Positions 36,746 to 45,528 of a DNA stretch of 64,000 nucleotides are shown here, one piece after another. The DNA comes from Paenibacillus sp. VTT E-133291 (GTDB taxonomy: Bacteria; Bacillota; Bacilli; Paenibacillales; Paenibacillaceae): NCBI RefSeq assembly GCF_002264395.1, contig NZ_NFVA01000001.1, forward strand, positions 124,001-188,000, read 5' to 3'. The translations under genes and the position numbers were made by a program. The notes beneath the pieces were generated by a model that was not told the DNA's origin, did not search any database, and saw only the letters and a program-made list of their open reading frames with translations. Numbering within the stretch: the stretch's first letter is position 1; every line of letters begins with the position of its first letter.

Positions 36746-37546
36746 ATGAGAAAACTATTGAGCTTCCTATTCATAGCAACAGTAGTTGTTATCAGCGCTT
36801 GCTCACAAGAAAAGCCTGAAACGAGTAATGACAATGTATTTGTAGAGGGAGGTGAAACCTTATCCAACTTTTATATTGGTAAATATGAGGTAACTCAAAA
36901 AGAATGGATCGAGGTAATGGGAAGCAATCCTTCAGAATTCAAGGGCGACAATTTGCCGGTTGAAATGGTTAGCTGGTATGACGTTGTTGAGTACTGTAAT
37001 AAGCGGAGTATAAAAGAGGCTTTAAAACCCTATTACAATATAGATAAGAATAAGAAAGACACAAATAATAAGAGCGATAATGATATTATAAAATGGACCG
37101 TAACGATCAATGTGGGAGCTAATGGTTATCGCTTACCGACAGAAGCAGAGTGGGAGTATGCTGCAGGTGGAGGTCAATTAAGCAAGAGTTACACATACAG
37201 TGGAAGCAATAATGCAGATGAGGTAGCTTGGTATTGGAAAAATGCTGGAGATAAATACTTAACGGGTGAATGGAACTGGCCTATCATTGAAAACAACAAT
37301 AATAAAACAAAATCCGTCGGTGTCAAAAAGCCCAATGAGTTAGGACTTTATGATATGTCTGGAAATGTCAGGGAATGGTGTTGGAACTGGTACGGGGACA
37401 TGGGAAGTGATATCGGTTCTTTCCGGGTTGTAAAGGGTGGTGGTTGGATCGGCAACATCACAAACAACGAGATATCTTTTCAGGGCAAGTTTGAGGCAAA
37501 TGGCATGGGACCTGATCAAGGTTTTCGTGTGAGTCGTGGTGAGTAA
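36746..37546 (+). CDS. FGE/SUMF1-fold lipoprotein without catalytic cysteines
   Basis: A 266-residue lipoprotein with lipobox ISAC (Cys19). The mature part is a formylglycine-generating-enzyme-type fold: YIGKYEVTQKEW, LPVEMVSWYDVVEYCNK, GYRLPTEAEWEYAA, DMSGNVREWCWNW and GFRVSR. True FGEs have two active-site cysteines in the segment between the RGG-like and GFR motifs; here that segment (VVKGGGWIGNITNN onward) has none. It is therefore probably a binding or structural protein on the cell surface. AAAGGAG lies 8 bases before the ATG. It stands alone between xylanase and xylan deacetylase genes, each with its own terminator. Confidence 0.85.
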   Translation: MRKLLSFLFIATVVVISACSQEKPETSNDNVFVEGGETLSNFYIGKYEVTQKEWIEVMGSNPSEFKGDNLPVEMVSWYDVVEYCNKRSIKEALKPYYNIDKNKKDTNNKSDNDIIKWTVTINVGANGYRLPTEAEWEYAAGGGQLSKSYTYSGSNNADEVAWYWKNAGDKYLTGEWNWPIIENNNNKTKSVGVKKPNELGLYDMSGNVREWCWNWYGDMGSDIGSFRVVKGGGWIGNITNNEISFQGKFEANGMGPDQGFRVSRGE

Positions 37547-37609
37547 ACGGCGGGAAGGTTATTTTCTTTTAAGTTTGGACTCCATGACAGTGATTAAAAT
37601 GTTCTTACC

Positions 37610-37648
37610 AATAAGCTGTTTCCGGTACTCAACCGGAAGCAGCTTATT
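37610..37648 (+). terminator. Terminator after the FGE-like gene
   Basis: A 17-bp stem with a single G-T-like mismatch encloses ACTCA and is followed by TAATTTCGTTT. Confidence 0.8.
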
Positions 37649-37799
37649 TAATTTCGTTTATTTCCAACTACAAAAGATCTAAACTTTTCACGATATAAGC
37701 TTTAGTTTATGCATATGAAAAAATTGGGACAATGTTAGAATTTAATTGTTTCCGCTTACATTTATAAATATGGAATAAAAAGGAGGTTGATCAAACGGG

Positions 37800-37841
37800 T
37801 TGCACAGCATCTTAGTAAAACTAGTTGCAGTACAACCATGA
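37800..37841 (+). CDS. Possible 13-residue leader peptide (TTG start)
   Basis: The frame reads MHSILVKLVAVQP and ends in TGA. AGGAGG lies 13 bases upstream, a long spacing. The stop codon is immediately followed by the next AGGAGG. It may be only a chance frame. Confidence 0.25.
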   Translation: MHSILVKLVAVQP

Positions 37842-37853
37842 GGAGGAAAGCAA

Positions 37854-37895
37854 ATGAGACCAAAGAGAATGCGTTTATTTAATGGAAAGATTTGA
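37854..37895 (+). CDS. Possible 13-residue basic leader peptide
   Basis: The frame reads MRPKRMRLFNGKI and ends in TGA. AGGAGG ends 7 bases before its ATG, an optimal spacing. It lies 30 bases before the deacetylase start. A leader role in translation control is possible but unproven. Confidence 0.35.
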   Translation: MRPKRMRLFNGKI

Positions 37896-37925
37896 AGAGG
37901 TAAAGTTGCTAGGAGGGATGAAAAG

Positions 37926-39029
37926 ATGATTAGAGCCAACGTAATAAAATGGACGGCCATTGCGTCGCTAGTCGTATTCTTATTTACAGGCTCCCTGACG
38001 ATGACTGGTGACAAGGCTCTCGCGGCCGATTGTTCGAACGGCTATGTAGCATTAACCTATGACGATGGTCCGAACCCTAACAACACTGTAACACTACTTA
38101 ATGCACTACAACAAAACGGCTTGCGTGCAACGTTCTTCAACCTTGGACAGAATGCCCAAAATAATCCGTCCCTAGTAAACCAGCAGAAGGCAGCAGGCAT
38201 GTGGATTGGGAATCATTCCTGGTCTCATCCGCATTTGACCCAACTGACCACCTCACAAATGTCATCAGAGGTTACAAACACGCAAACGACACTACAGTCT
38301 ATAACGGGTACGGCTCCGAAGTTGTTTCGTCCGCCATATGGTGAGACTAACGCAACTTTAAAGTCCATTGAGGCCCAAAATGGTCTCACTGAAGTGTTAT
38401 GGAACGTTGACTCCCAGGACTGGAATGGAGCCAGTACCGCTCAGATTGTAAATGCTGTAGGTACAATGCAAAATGGCGACGTGATCCTTATGCACGATCA
38501 GTACCAAACTACGGTTCAAGCGATTCCACAGATTGCACAGAATCTCAAGAACCGCGGTCTATGCTCTGGCATGATCTCGACGAGCACAGGCCGGGCAGTC
38601 CCACCTGATAGCGGAGGTACGACACCTACTCCAACACCAACGCCATCATCTACACCAAGTCCTGGCACAAGCACAAAGATTGAAGCTGAAAACATGACCA
38701 AAGGTGGTCAGTATACTGCCAATATAAGCTCACCGTTCTCCGGAGTTGCTTTATACGCCAACAATGATTTAGTGAAATACACACAAAATTTCTCGAGCGG
38801 TACCCATAATTTTTCACTACGCGGGGCTTCGAATAACTCCACTATGGCGAGGGTCGATTTGAAAATTGGGGGAGTAACCAAGGGTACCTTTTACTTCGGG
38901 GGAAGCATTCCAGCCGTTTATACGCTAAACAATGTCAGTCATGGAACCGGAAATCAAGAGATCCAGCTCGTCGTAACAGCTGATAACGGAACATGGGATG
39001 CTTACCTTGATTATCTGGAAATCCAGTAA
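37926..39029 (+). CDS. Secreted CE4 polysaccharide deacetylase with CBM36-like module (acetyl-xylan esterase)
   Basis: A 367-residue secreted enzyme: signal peptide to about residue 34, NodB domain 35-225, Pro/Thr/Ser linker 228-249, and a C-terminal module from 251. NodB motifs are TYDDGP (Asp46 base, Asp47 metal), NHSWSHPHL (His97 and His101 metal ligands) and RPPYG (135-139). The C-terminal module, with NNDLVKYTQNF, RGASNNSTMARVDL and DNGTWDAYLDYLEI, looks like the calcium-dependent xylan-binding CBM36. Together they indicate an acetyl-xylan esterase that deacetylates xylan for the nearby GH11. A chitin-type deacetylase is less likely given the module. Confidence 0.92.
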   Translation: MIRANVIKWTAIASLVVFLFTGSLTMTGDKALAADCSNGYVALTYDDGPNPNNTVTLLNALQQNGLRATFFNLGQNAQNNPSLVNQQKAAGMWIGNHSWSHPHLTQLTTSQMSSEVTNTQTTLQSITGTAPKLFRPPYGETNATLKSIEAQNGLTEVLWNVDSQDWNGASTAQIVNAVGTMQNGDVILMHDQYQTTVQAIPQIAQNLKNRGLCSGMISTSTGRAVPPDSGGTTPTPTPTPSSTPSPGTSTKIEAENMTKGGQYTANISSPFSGVALYANNDLVKYTQNFSSGTHNFSLRGASNNSTMARVDLKIGGVTKGTFYFGGSIPAVYTLNNVSHGTGNQEIQLVVTADNGTWDAYLDYLEIQ

Positions 39030-39087
39030 ATATTCCACACATGGAAGTTGGAGACGGACTGCTTAATGTAGAGACAAAATGAAAAAA

Positions 39088-39117
39088 GCAACCCGCCAGC
39101 CATGACTGGTGGGTTGC
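39088..39117. terminator. Terminator between convergent deacetylase and araR genes
   Basis: A 12-bp stem GCAACCCGCCAG (one G-T pair) with a CCATGA loop. The T run (TTTTTT) lies on the minus-strand exit, so it mainly ends araR. Confidence 0.82.
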
Positions 39118-39126
39118 AAATGTAAT

Positions 39127-40209
39127 CTATCTCTCAACTACAGTCTCACCTTCAATTAACACAGGCTGATAATAAGTGTTGTTGGGCAGGTCTTTTTTTC
39201 CTTGTAGTTTCTTAATGACCCAATCTGCTGCATCTCGTCCCATGGCTTCTTGTGGGTGTGTCAAGGTGGTTAGTTTGATGTTCGCGTTTTTGGCAATATA
39301 AGAATTGTCTTGTCCAATAATCGATAATTCCTCCGGAATAGTGATTTCCAGCTGTCTGCAGGCATGGACCACTTCCAATCCAACCTCGTCGTTATAACAA
39401 ACAATAGCAGTGAGCGTATCTCTATTTTTATTCAGAAAATCCTTCAAGTCTGTAGATAACGTCTGTTTTGTCTCCGTGTTGAATGAAAAAATCTGCTCAG
39501 GATAAAATCGTAATTTGGATTCTCCGAGCGCTTTAATATAGCCCTTCATCCGATACTTTCCTTGTAAATCATCCATTTTTGCGATGAGCCCTATTTGGGT
39601 GTGGCCTTTGGTTATCAACTCTTTTGTTGCCAAATAGCTGGACTGCACGTCATCAAGACAAAGGTACGGCAGTTCTATTTCTTCATAAAAGGCATTAATC
39701 ATTACTATCGGAATATCCTGTTCCTTAAAAGAGAGGTAGTAAGCAATATTGGGGTTATATAGATTGCTTTTCGTCGGTTCAATAATTAAACCATCTACAC
39801 CGTAGGACAGCATCATTTCCAGCGCCTTTTTTTCTTGAGCAACATCGTTATTGGTGCTAGCTAATAGTAAAGAATAATTATCCTCATTTAGCCGACTCTC
39901 GATCCCACGGATAATGGAAGGAAAGATATAGTCGGAAATATAGGTCGTGATTACACCGATTGTCTTCTTATGGGAACTCCCGCCGGTCTTCGAACGATAG
40001 TGGTTGCTAACATAAGTACCAGACCCTTTTTCGCTTCGCAGGAAGCCTTCATTGGAAAGTTCTAAAATTGCTTTTCGAACAGTCTGCCGGCTAACTTCAT
40101 ACATGGACTGTAAAGCAGACTCAGTAGGGATTTGTTCACCAACATTGTAATCTCCCGAAAGGATTTTGCTTTTTATGTCATCTAATATTAATTGATACTT
40201 TGGTTTCAT
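39127..40209 (-). CDS. araR: Arabinose repressor AraR (GntR DNA-binding + LacI-type sensor)
   Basis: A 360-residue chimera: a GntR-type winged helix in residues 1-70 (MYEVSRQTVRKAILELSNEGFL), then a LacI/GalR-type sugar-binding domain from about residue 82 (KKTIGVITTYISDYIFPSIIRGIE). This fusion is characteristic of AraR. It is divergent from araBDA, and three AraR-like boxes lie between them, one next to araR itself. L-arabinose would release it and allow araBDA expression. A putative target range including the nearby GH43/GH8 operon was considered, but no box was seen there. Confidence 0.94.
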   Translation of the reverse strand: MKPKYQLILDDIKSKILSGDYNVGEQIPTESALQSMYEVSRQTVRKAILELSNEGFLRSEKGSGTYVSNHYRSKTGGSSHKKTIGVITTYISDYIFPSIIRGIESRLNEDNYSLLLASTNNDVAQEKKALEMMLSYGVDGLIIEPTKSNLYNPNIAYYLSFKEQDIPIVMINAFYEEIELPYLCLDDVQSSYLATKELITKGHTQIGLIAKMDDLQGKYRMKGYIKALGESKLRFYPEQIFSFNTETKQTLSTDLKDFLNKNRDTLTAIVCYNDEVGLEVVHACRQLEITIPEELSIIGQDNSYIAKNANIKLTTLTHPQEAMGRDAADWVIKKLQGKKDLPNNTYYQPVLIEGETVVER

Positions 40210-40259
40210 GTAATTCCTCTTTCCATACTTGTTCGCTAAGTTATTCGTGTATTTGGTGA

Positions 40260-40275
40260 ATTTGTATGTACAAAT
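40260..40275. promoter_or_regulatory. AraR operator next to araR
   Basis: ATTTGTATGTACAAAT differs from the AraR box ATTTGTACGTACAAAT at one base. Lying 51 bases before the araR start, it suggests autoregulation. Confidence 0.8.
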
Positions 40276-40344
40276 TATAGCATGACTGCGAAAAAAATAG
40301 AAAGGGGCTCTTTTTTTATACAGTTAAATCATTATCATCTCCAC

Positions 40345-40360
40345 ATTTGTATGTATATAT
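40345..40360. promoter_or_regulatory. Auxiliary AraR-like half operator
   Basis: ATTTGTATGTATATAT keeps the left half of the AraR box. Its centre is 31 bp, about three helical turns, from the promoter-proximal box, which would suit cooperative binding. Confidence 0.5.
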
Positions 40361-40370
40361 AACAATTTAA

Positions 40371-40400
40371 TTGACAAATGTACGTACAAAAAATTATACT
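40371..40400 (+). promoter_or_regulatory. araBDA promoter overlapped by an AraR box
   Basis: TTGACA (40371-40376) and TATACT (40395-40400) have an 18-bp spacer. The box AAATGTACGTACAAAA (40376-40391) fills that spacer, so AraR would block polymerase directly. Confidence 0.75.
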
Positions 40401-40471
40401 GTAGCTGTCAATTAAGAAAGTTAATTCTTATCATGACCGTTTAAAAAAGCGCTCTCAGAGAGGTGACAAAC

Positions 40472-42079
40472 GTGATATCGAATCGATTAAGCATCGAACA
40501 AGCGATTAATAAGGGAGAAACTTCGCTTGGTATTGAATTTGGGTCCACGCGCATCAAAGTTGTACTTATTGATCATTGCTTTCAAACGATCGCTTCTGGA
40601 AGTTACGAATGGGAAAATCAGTTGAAGGACGGTTTTTGGACGTACAACTTGGAAGATATTATCAAAGGTCTGCAAGACGCATATCGCGAGATGAAGGAAG
40701 AAGTTGCACAAAATTACGGAATCACCCTTCAAACGGTTGGCTCAATCGGTTTTTCTGCAATGATGCATGGATACATGGCTTTCGACGAGCACAATGAACT
40801 TCTTGTTCCATTCCGGACTTGGCGTAATGCAACAACAGGTAAGGCTGCCAAAGCATTGACTGATCTGTTTGGGTTTAATATTCCAGAACGCTGGAGCATT
40901 GCTCATCTTTATCAGGCGATTTTGAATAAAGAAGAACATGTGCCACAGATCCGTTTTGTTACGACATTATCAGGATATATTCATTGGCTATTGACTGGAA
41001 ATAAAGCACTTGGTGTTGGGGATGCTTCGGGCATGTTCCCTATTGATGAATCCACACGAAATTATAATGAATCGATGATACAGCAGTTCGATGAGCTTGT
41101 TGCAAGCAAAGGTTATCCGTGGAAGACCAGTGATCTGTTTCCTAAGGTGTATGTTGCAGGGGAGCAAGCAGGTGTATTAACCGAAGCGGGAGCTAAAATT
41201 CTAGATCCATTGTTACATTTACAGGCAGGCATTCCGCTCAGTCCTCCAGAAGGAGATGCCGGAACCGGGATGGTGGCAACGAATAGCGTAAGAAAACGCA
41301 CCGGAAATGTCTCTGTAGGAACCTCTGTTTTTGCCATGATTGTGTTAGAAAAAGAACTTACCAAAGTTTATCCGGAAATCGATATGGTTACTACTCCGAA
41401 CGGAAGTCCAGTGGGCATGGTTCATGCGAATAACTGTTCAAGTGACCTCAACGCCTGGCTCGGGTTATTCCGCGAGTTCTATGAAGCCATGGGACACAAA
41501 GTGGATGCAAATAAATTGTACAACGTGCTTTTAAATAAAGCTTTGGATGCAGATCCTGATGCCGGAGGCTTACTAAGCTATGGTTATCTCTCAGGAGAGA
41601 ATATTACTGGGTTAGAACAAGGTCGTCCGCTATTTGTCCGCTCGCCGGAGAGCAAATTTAATCTGTCCAACTTTATGCGTACGCATCTATTCAGCGCCTT
41701 TGGTGCTTTGAAAATTGGAATGGACATTTTGACGAAGGAAGAGAATGTAGCCATTGATAGTATTTTAGGCCACGGCGGCTTATTTAAGACTCCGGTAGTG
41801 GGTCAAAAAATAATGGCAGCTTCAATGAATGTTCCTGTATCCGTAATGTCGACTGCCGGTGAAGGCGGTGCATGGGGAATGGCTATTCTTGCCGCTTACA
41901 TGATGAATAACAATCAGGAAGAAAGTTTAGAAGACTTCCTCGATCAAAAAGTGTTCAAAGATGTTAAGGGTGAAGAAATTCATCCAGAGGAAACCGACAT
42001 TAAAGGATTTGAAACCTTTATCGAACGTTATAAAAAGGGTCTGGCGATCGAGCAGTCCGCTGTTGACAATTTAGTGTGA
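40472..42079 (+). CDS. araB: FGGY-family ribulokinase of the araBDA operon
   Basis: A 535-residue FGGY sugar kinase with the N-terminal phosphate motif [15 protein letters not shown], the substrate region [11 protein letters not shown] and the C-terminal ATP region [16 protein letters not shown]. It belongs to the longer, non-enteric ribulokinase type used by Lactobacillus and some Bacilli, and could be mistaken for a xylulokinase. Its place ahead of araD and araA decides the call: it phosphorylates L-ribulose. The GTG at 40472 is chosen because GAGAGGTG lies 6 bases upstream; an in-frame GTG within that site is less likely. Confidence 0.9.
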   Translation: MISNRLSIEQAINKGETSLGIEFGSTRIKVVLIDHCFQTIASGSYEWENQLKDGFWTYNLEDIIKGLQDAYREMKEEVAQNYGITLQTVGSIGFSAMMHGYMAFDEHNELLVPFRTWRNATTGKAAKALTDLFGFNIPERWSIAHLYQAILNKEEHVPQIRFVTTLSGYIHWLLTGNKALGVGDASGMFPIDESTRNYNESMIQQFDELVASKGYPWKTSDLFPKVYVAGEQAGVLTEAGAKILDPLLHLQAGIPLSPPEGDAGTGMVATNSVRKRTGNVSVGTSVFAMIVLEKELTKVYPEIDMVTTPNGSPVGMVHANNCSSDLNAWLGLFREFYEAMGHKVDANKLYNVLLNKALDADPDAGGLLSYGYLSGENITGLEQGRPLFVRSPESKFNLSNFMRTHLFSAFGALKIGMDILTKEENVAIDSILGHGGLFKTPVVGQKIMAASMNVPVSVMSTAGEGGAWGMAILAAYMMNNNQEESLEDFLDQKVFKDVKGEEIHPEETDIKGFETFIERYKKGLAIEQSAVDNLV

Positions 42080-42095
42080 AAATGGAGGTGGCAAG

Positions 42096-42791
42096 ATGTT
42101 AGAACAACTTAAAGAAGAGGTTTTTCAAGCCAATCTGGAATTGCCGAAACAAGGACTTATTAAGTATACATGGGGAAATGTAAGTGCGATTGATCGTGAA
42201 AGTGGATTATTCGTAATCAAACCTAGTGGTGTAGACTATGAAACAATGAAAGCCAGCGACATGGTTGTTGTTGATCTCGATGGGAATGTGGTTGAAGGGG
42301 ATATGAGGCCTTCATCTGATACACCTACTCACGCAGTGCTTTATAAGCATTACTCTGAAATCGGCGGAATCGTGCACACGCATTCTACTTGGGCGACCAT
42401 CTGGGCTCAAGCAGGACTAGATGTTCCTGTCATGGGAACGACGCATGCAGATACCTTCTATGGTTCCATTCCTTGTGCGCGTTTCTTGACGCAAGAAGAA
42501 GTCGATCGTGGTTACGAAGCGGAAACGGGTAATGTCATCATCGAGACTTTTGAACAACGCGGGATAGATATTATGGCGGTTCCTGGTGTTTTGTTAAAAG
42601 GCCACGGACCCTTTACGTGGGGAAAAAATGCGAAATCGGCGGTAATGAACAGCGTAGTTTTGGATGAAGTATCCAAAATGAATTTATATGCAAGAGAACT
42701 GAACCATTTTGCAGAGGAATTGCCACAACGTATTCTAGATAAACATTACTTGCGCAAACATGGAAAAGGCGCTTATTACGGACAAAAATAA
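42096..42791 (+). CDS. araD: L-ribulose-5-phosphate 4-epimerase
   Basis: A 231-residue class II aldolase-fold enzyme that converts L-ribulose 5-phosphate to D-xylulose 5-phosphate. Zinc ligands are visible in [14 protein letters not shown] and in [11 protein letters not shown]. The phosphate-binding GNVSA and SSDTPTH motifs and the AraD-specific THADTFYG are all present. GGAGGTGG lies 7 bases upstream, 16 bases after the kinase stop. It is the middle gene of the operon. Confidence 0.97.
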   Translation: MLEQLKEEVFQANLELPKQGLIKYTWGNVSAIDRESGLFVIKPSGVDYETMKASDMVVVDLDGNVVEGDMRPSSDTPTHAVLYKHYSEIGGIVHTHSTWATIWAQAGLDVPVMGTTHADTFYGSIPCARFLTQEEVDRGYEAETGNVIIETFEQRGIDIMAVPGVLLKGHGPFTWGKNAKSAVMNSVVLDEVSKMNLYARELNHFAEELPQRILDKHYLRKHGKGAYYGQK

Positions 42792-42823
42792 TAAAACTAC
42801 AAAATGACGAAAAGAGGATGAAT

Positions 42824-44248
42824 ATGTCAACAGCGGTAGCAAAAGAATTTTGGTTTGTCGTAGGTTCGCAACATCTTTATGGGGAAGAAGCATTGGCTGA
42901 AGTTAAAGCACACGCACAAACGATGACAGATGCTTTGAATAAAAGCGGAGTTTTGCCTTACCCACTAGTATTACAGGATTTGGCTGTCAGCGCAGATAAA
43001 ATCACCAACATCATGAAAGAAGTTAACTACCGTGACGAAGTTGCCGGTGTCATCACTTGGATGCATACGTTCTCACCTGCAAAAATGTGGATCCGCGGAA
43101 CTAAGATGCTGCAAAAGCCTTTGCTTCATCTAGCTACGCAATATAATGAAAGTATTCCTTGGGCAACAATTGATATGGACTTCATGAATCTAAACCAAGC
43201 GGCACATGGTGACCGTGAATATGGTTTCATAAATGCACGGTTGAACAAACAAAACAAAGTGGTAGTAGGTTACTGGGAACGTCCTGAAGTCCAAAAGCAA
43301 ATTGCAGAATGGATGGACGTAGCGGTTGCTTATAATGAAAGCTTCAATATCAAAGTCGCTCGCTTTGGTGATAACATGCGTAACGTTGGCGTAACCGAAG
43401 GAGATAAGGTTGAAGCCCAAATTCAATTTGGATGGACTGTGGACTATTTTGGTATTGGCGATCTAGTGCAAATTATTAATGATGTTAAAGAAGAAGAAAT
43501 CGACGCTTTGTTCGCTGAATATGCGGAGCTGTATGAGTTTGATTATGGTACTAACAGCAAAGAAGCTTGGGAAGCTAGCGTAAGAGTTCAAGCAAGCTAT
43601 GAAATCGCTATTAAACGTTTCCTAGACCAAGGTGGTTATAATGCCTTCACGTCAAACTTCGAAGATTTGCATGGCATGAAACAACTTCCTGGACTTGCTG
43701 TTCAACGTCTAATGGCACAAGGCTATGGTTTTGCTGGGGAAGGCGATTGGAAGACTGCAGCACTTGATCGTTTGCTTAAAGTGATGAGTCATAATCAATC
43801 CACCGGCTTTATGGAAGATTACACATATGAATTGACGGTTGGACAAGAATCGATCCTTCAATCCCACATGCTTGAAGTAGACCCTACTTTGGCAAGCAAC
43901 AAACCAAAAATCATCGTATCACCGCTAGGTATTGGTGGTAAAGACGATCCAGCACGTTTAGTATTTGATGGTAAAGCAGGAGACGGTGTCGTAGTTTCCA
44001 TGGCTGACTTCGGTACTCATTACAAACTTTTGATCAATGAAGTTACTGCTTTTGAACCAACTGTTCCAGCTCCAAACCTTCCAGTAGCTCGTGTCCTTTG
44101 GAATGTTAAACCAAACTTCCAAGACGGGGTTAAAGCATGGATCGAAAATGGTGGCGGTCATCACACCGTTGTATCATTAACTCTTACAACAGACCAAATT
44201 ATTGCTTACGCAAAACTTGTTAACTTGGAATATGTAGTTATTAAATAA
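42824..44248 (+). CDS. araA: L-arabinose isomerase
   Basis: A 474-residue isomerase converting L-arabinose to L-ribulose. Hallmarks are [12 protein letters not shown] at the N-terminus, the metal/active-site glutamates in [14 protein letters not shown] and [13 protein letters not shown], and the C-terminal histidine in GGGHHTV. The ATG at 42824 is preferred over 42818, because AGAGG is then 6 bases away rather than overlapping. It ends the araB-araD-araA operon before a strong terminator. Confidence 0.97.
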   Translation: MSTAVAKEFWFVVGSQHLYGEEALAEVKAHAQTMTDALNKSGVLPYPLVLQDLAVSADKITNIMKEVNYRDEVAGVITWMHTFSPAKMWIRGTKMLQKPLLHLATQYNESIPWATIDMDFMNLNQAAHGDREYGFINARLNKQNKVVVGYWERPEVQKQIAEWMDVAVAYNESFNIKVARFGDNMRNVGVTEGDKVEAQIQFGWTVDYFGIGDLVQIINDVKEEEIDALFAEYAELYEFDYGTNSKEAWEASVRVQASYEIAIKRFLDQGGYNAFTSNFEDLHGMKQLPGLAVQRLMAQGYGFAGEGDWKTAALDRLLKVMSHNQSTGFMEDYTYELTVGQESILQSHMLEVDPTLASNKPKIIVSPLGIGGKDDPARLVFDGKAGDGVVVSMADFGTHYKLLINEVTAFEPTVPAPNLPVARVLWNVKPNFQDGVKAWIENGGGHHTVVSLTLTTDQIIAYAKLVNLEYVVIK

Positions 44249-44277
44249 TAATAAAGCTCTATGTATCTTAAAATAGT

Positions 44278-44311
44278 AAAAAAAAGAACCTTATCAAAAG
44301 GTTCTTTTTTT
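44278..44311. terminator. Bidirectional terminator between araA and the GH8 gene
   Basis: A-rich arm AAAAAAGAACCTT pairs with AAGGTTCTTTTTT around a short loop, giving T runs in both directions for these convergent genes. Confidence 0.9.
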
Positions 44312-44336
44312 ACGTGAAAATCAACTTATCATTCTT

Positions 44337-45479
44337 TCAATAAATGCGATAATTTCCACTAAGGGCCAGTAAACTAAAGAAGTACAGACAGTTATCATAA
44401 TAACGACTTTGTCCAGTTCGCAAAGGTGTATCCCAAAACAAACGGACAAAATGCTCTGCCTCCGGACCATCAGAAGCAAGCGAAGCCATGGCGTTGGTTG
44501 CCAAAAGGCCTACCGGATGCAGCGCCGGTTCGTCGAATGCTTGTCCCTCAATAGTATACCGCCGGTAATTGGAAACTTCGATATTCCTAAAAAAAGCTTG
44601 AATCCGGTTACATTGATCGACCTGCCAGCTGTCCTTTTGGAACCATGCCCAGTCCAGACCGATATTAGCTGCAACCCGGTAAGCATCACTGAAAAAATGG
44701 CTGAAATCACCATGAGGCTGAGGTTCTGCCGGAGTGCCGTTAAAATTGGCATATTCGGGAGCGAGACCAGTTACAGGATGGCATGTAGTGTGTAGATAAG
44801 TGCGGCTGGCTTCCGCCGCTTCTCGCCAAAACATGCGGTCACCTTCATCCGCCCACAAAGCGAACAAATCATAGAAATGGGGGAGATGGTAAGATGGATC
44901 ACTGAAGGTGGATTCCGGTACAAATTTAATCAATTTCGTTTCCGCATCCCACATTGAGTCACCAGTGCCTGTTTCAGTTTTATGTACACAAGCACGCAAT
45001 ATCGTTCGGGCCTGCTCAGAATAATTATAAGGTTCCAGACCGTTCCCCCAACGTTTTGAGGCAAAAAACAGGGCCATGGCGAAAAACTCTTCCCCGTCCG
45101 GTGCAGGTCCATGAGAGATCCTTGTACCGTCAGGCTTGCAGTGCCAAGCAAAGTAATTGGCATAACGACCTTCTTTGTGCTGCATAAACGTCTTTGAGAA
45201 GTTCCATAAACGATCAAACTCATCTTTTTTATTCATTTGAACGGCCATCATCATCCCGTACGACATTCCTTCTGACCGTACGTCTAGATTACCTGTATCC
45301 AGAATATAGCTTTTATTCTCGTCCTGCGGATAGTAGATTCGTACGTTCGGATCTCCATAAAATAAATCATTCCAAGTTATATCAATTTTAGCGTTGATTT
45401 CATCTTCAGAGAAGCCAAGCTCCTTAAATAAATTTCGATATTCCCCCGTATAAAAAGCACCTTGTTGTGTTATTGACAT
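44337..45479 (-). CDS. GH8 reducing-end xylose-releasing exo-oligoxylanase (Rex type)
   Basis: A 380-residue GH8 enzyme. Glu70 (VRSEGMSYG), Asp128 (GPAPDGEEFF) and Asp265 (FFSDAYR) fit the general acid, auxiliary and base residues of the Rex enzyme from Bacillus halodurans almost residue for residue. The Leu-His-Pro segment at 319-321 is the kink reported to limit the reducing-end side and make the enzyme exo-acting. With no signal peptide it should trim imported xylo-oligosaccharides in the cytoplasm. GGAGGGG precedes the ATG. It follows the GH43 gene by 49 bases with no terminator. Confidence 0.93.
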   Translation of the reverse strand: MSITQQGAFYTGEYRNLFKELGFSEDEINAKIDITWNDLFYGDPNVRIYYPQDENKSYILDTGNLDVRSEGMSYGMMMAVQMNKKDEFDRLWNFSKTFMQHKEGRYANYFAWHCKPDGTRISHGPAPDGEEFFAMALFFASKRWGNGLEPYNYSEQARTILRACVHKTETGTGDSMWDAETKLIKFVPESTFSDPSYHLPHFYDLFALWADEGDRMFWREAAEASRTYLHTTCHPVTGLAPEYANFNGTPAEPQPHGDFSHFFSDAYRVAANIGLDWAWFQKDSWQVDQCNRIQAFFRNIEVSNYRRYTIEGQAFDEPALHPVGLLATNAMASLASDGPEAEHFVRLFWDTPLRTGQSRYYDNCLYFFSLLALSGNYRIY

Positions 45480-45528
45480 CAGAATCCCCTCCAGTGAACT
45501 ACAGCATGCCGCCTATTTCATTAAAAAA

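Larger units (their letters stand above)
37547..37925. other. Leader region of the xylan deacetylase gene
   Basis: The first third holds a terminator. A weak cre-like box (11 of 14) lies near 37747-37760. The last 145 bases contain three AGGAGG ribosome sites (37781, 37841, 37911), of which only the last serves the deacetylase; the first two precede mini-ORFs of 13 codons plus stop. Confidence 0.5.

Noticed and set aside
37747..37760. cre box before the deacetylase
   Set aside because: Only 11 of 14 positions match and the left half is poor, so it is mentioned but not listed as a separate feature.
38620..38680. Short direct repeats of a PT-coding unit
   Set aside because: They encode the Pro/Thr linker of the deacetylase; this is normal for secreted modular enzymes, not a CRISPR or VNTR element.
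44409..44795. 128-codon plus-strand frame
   Set aside because: It is antisense to the GH8 gene, which has all catalytic residues.
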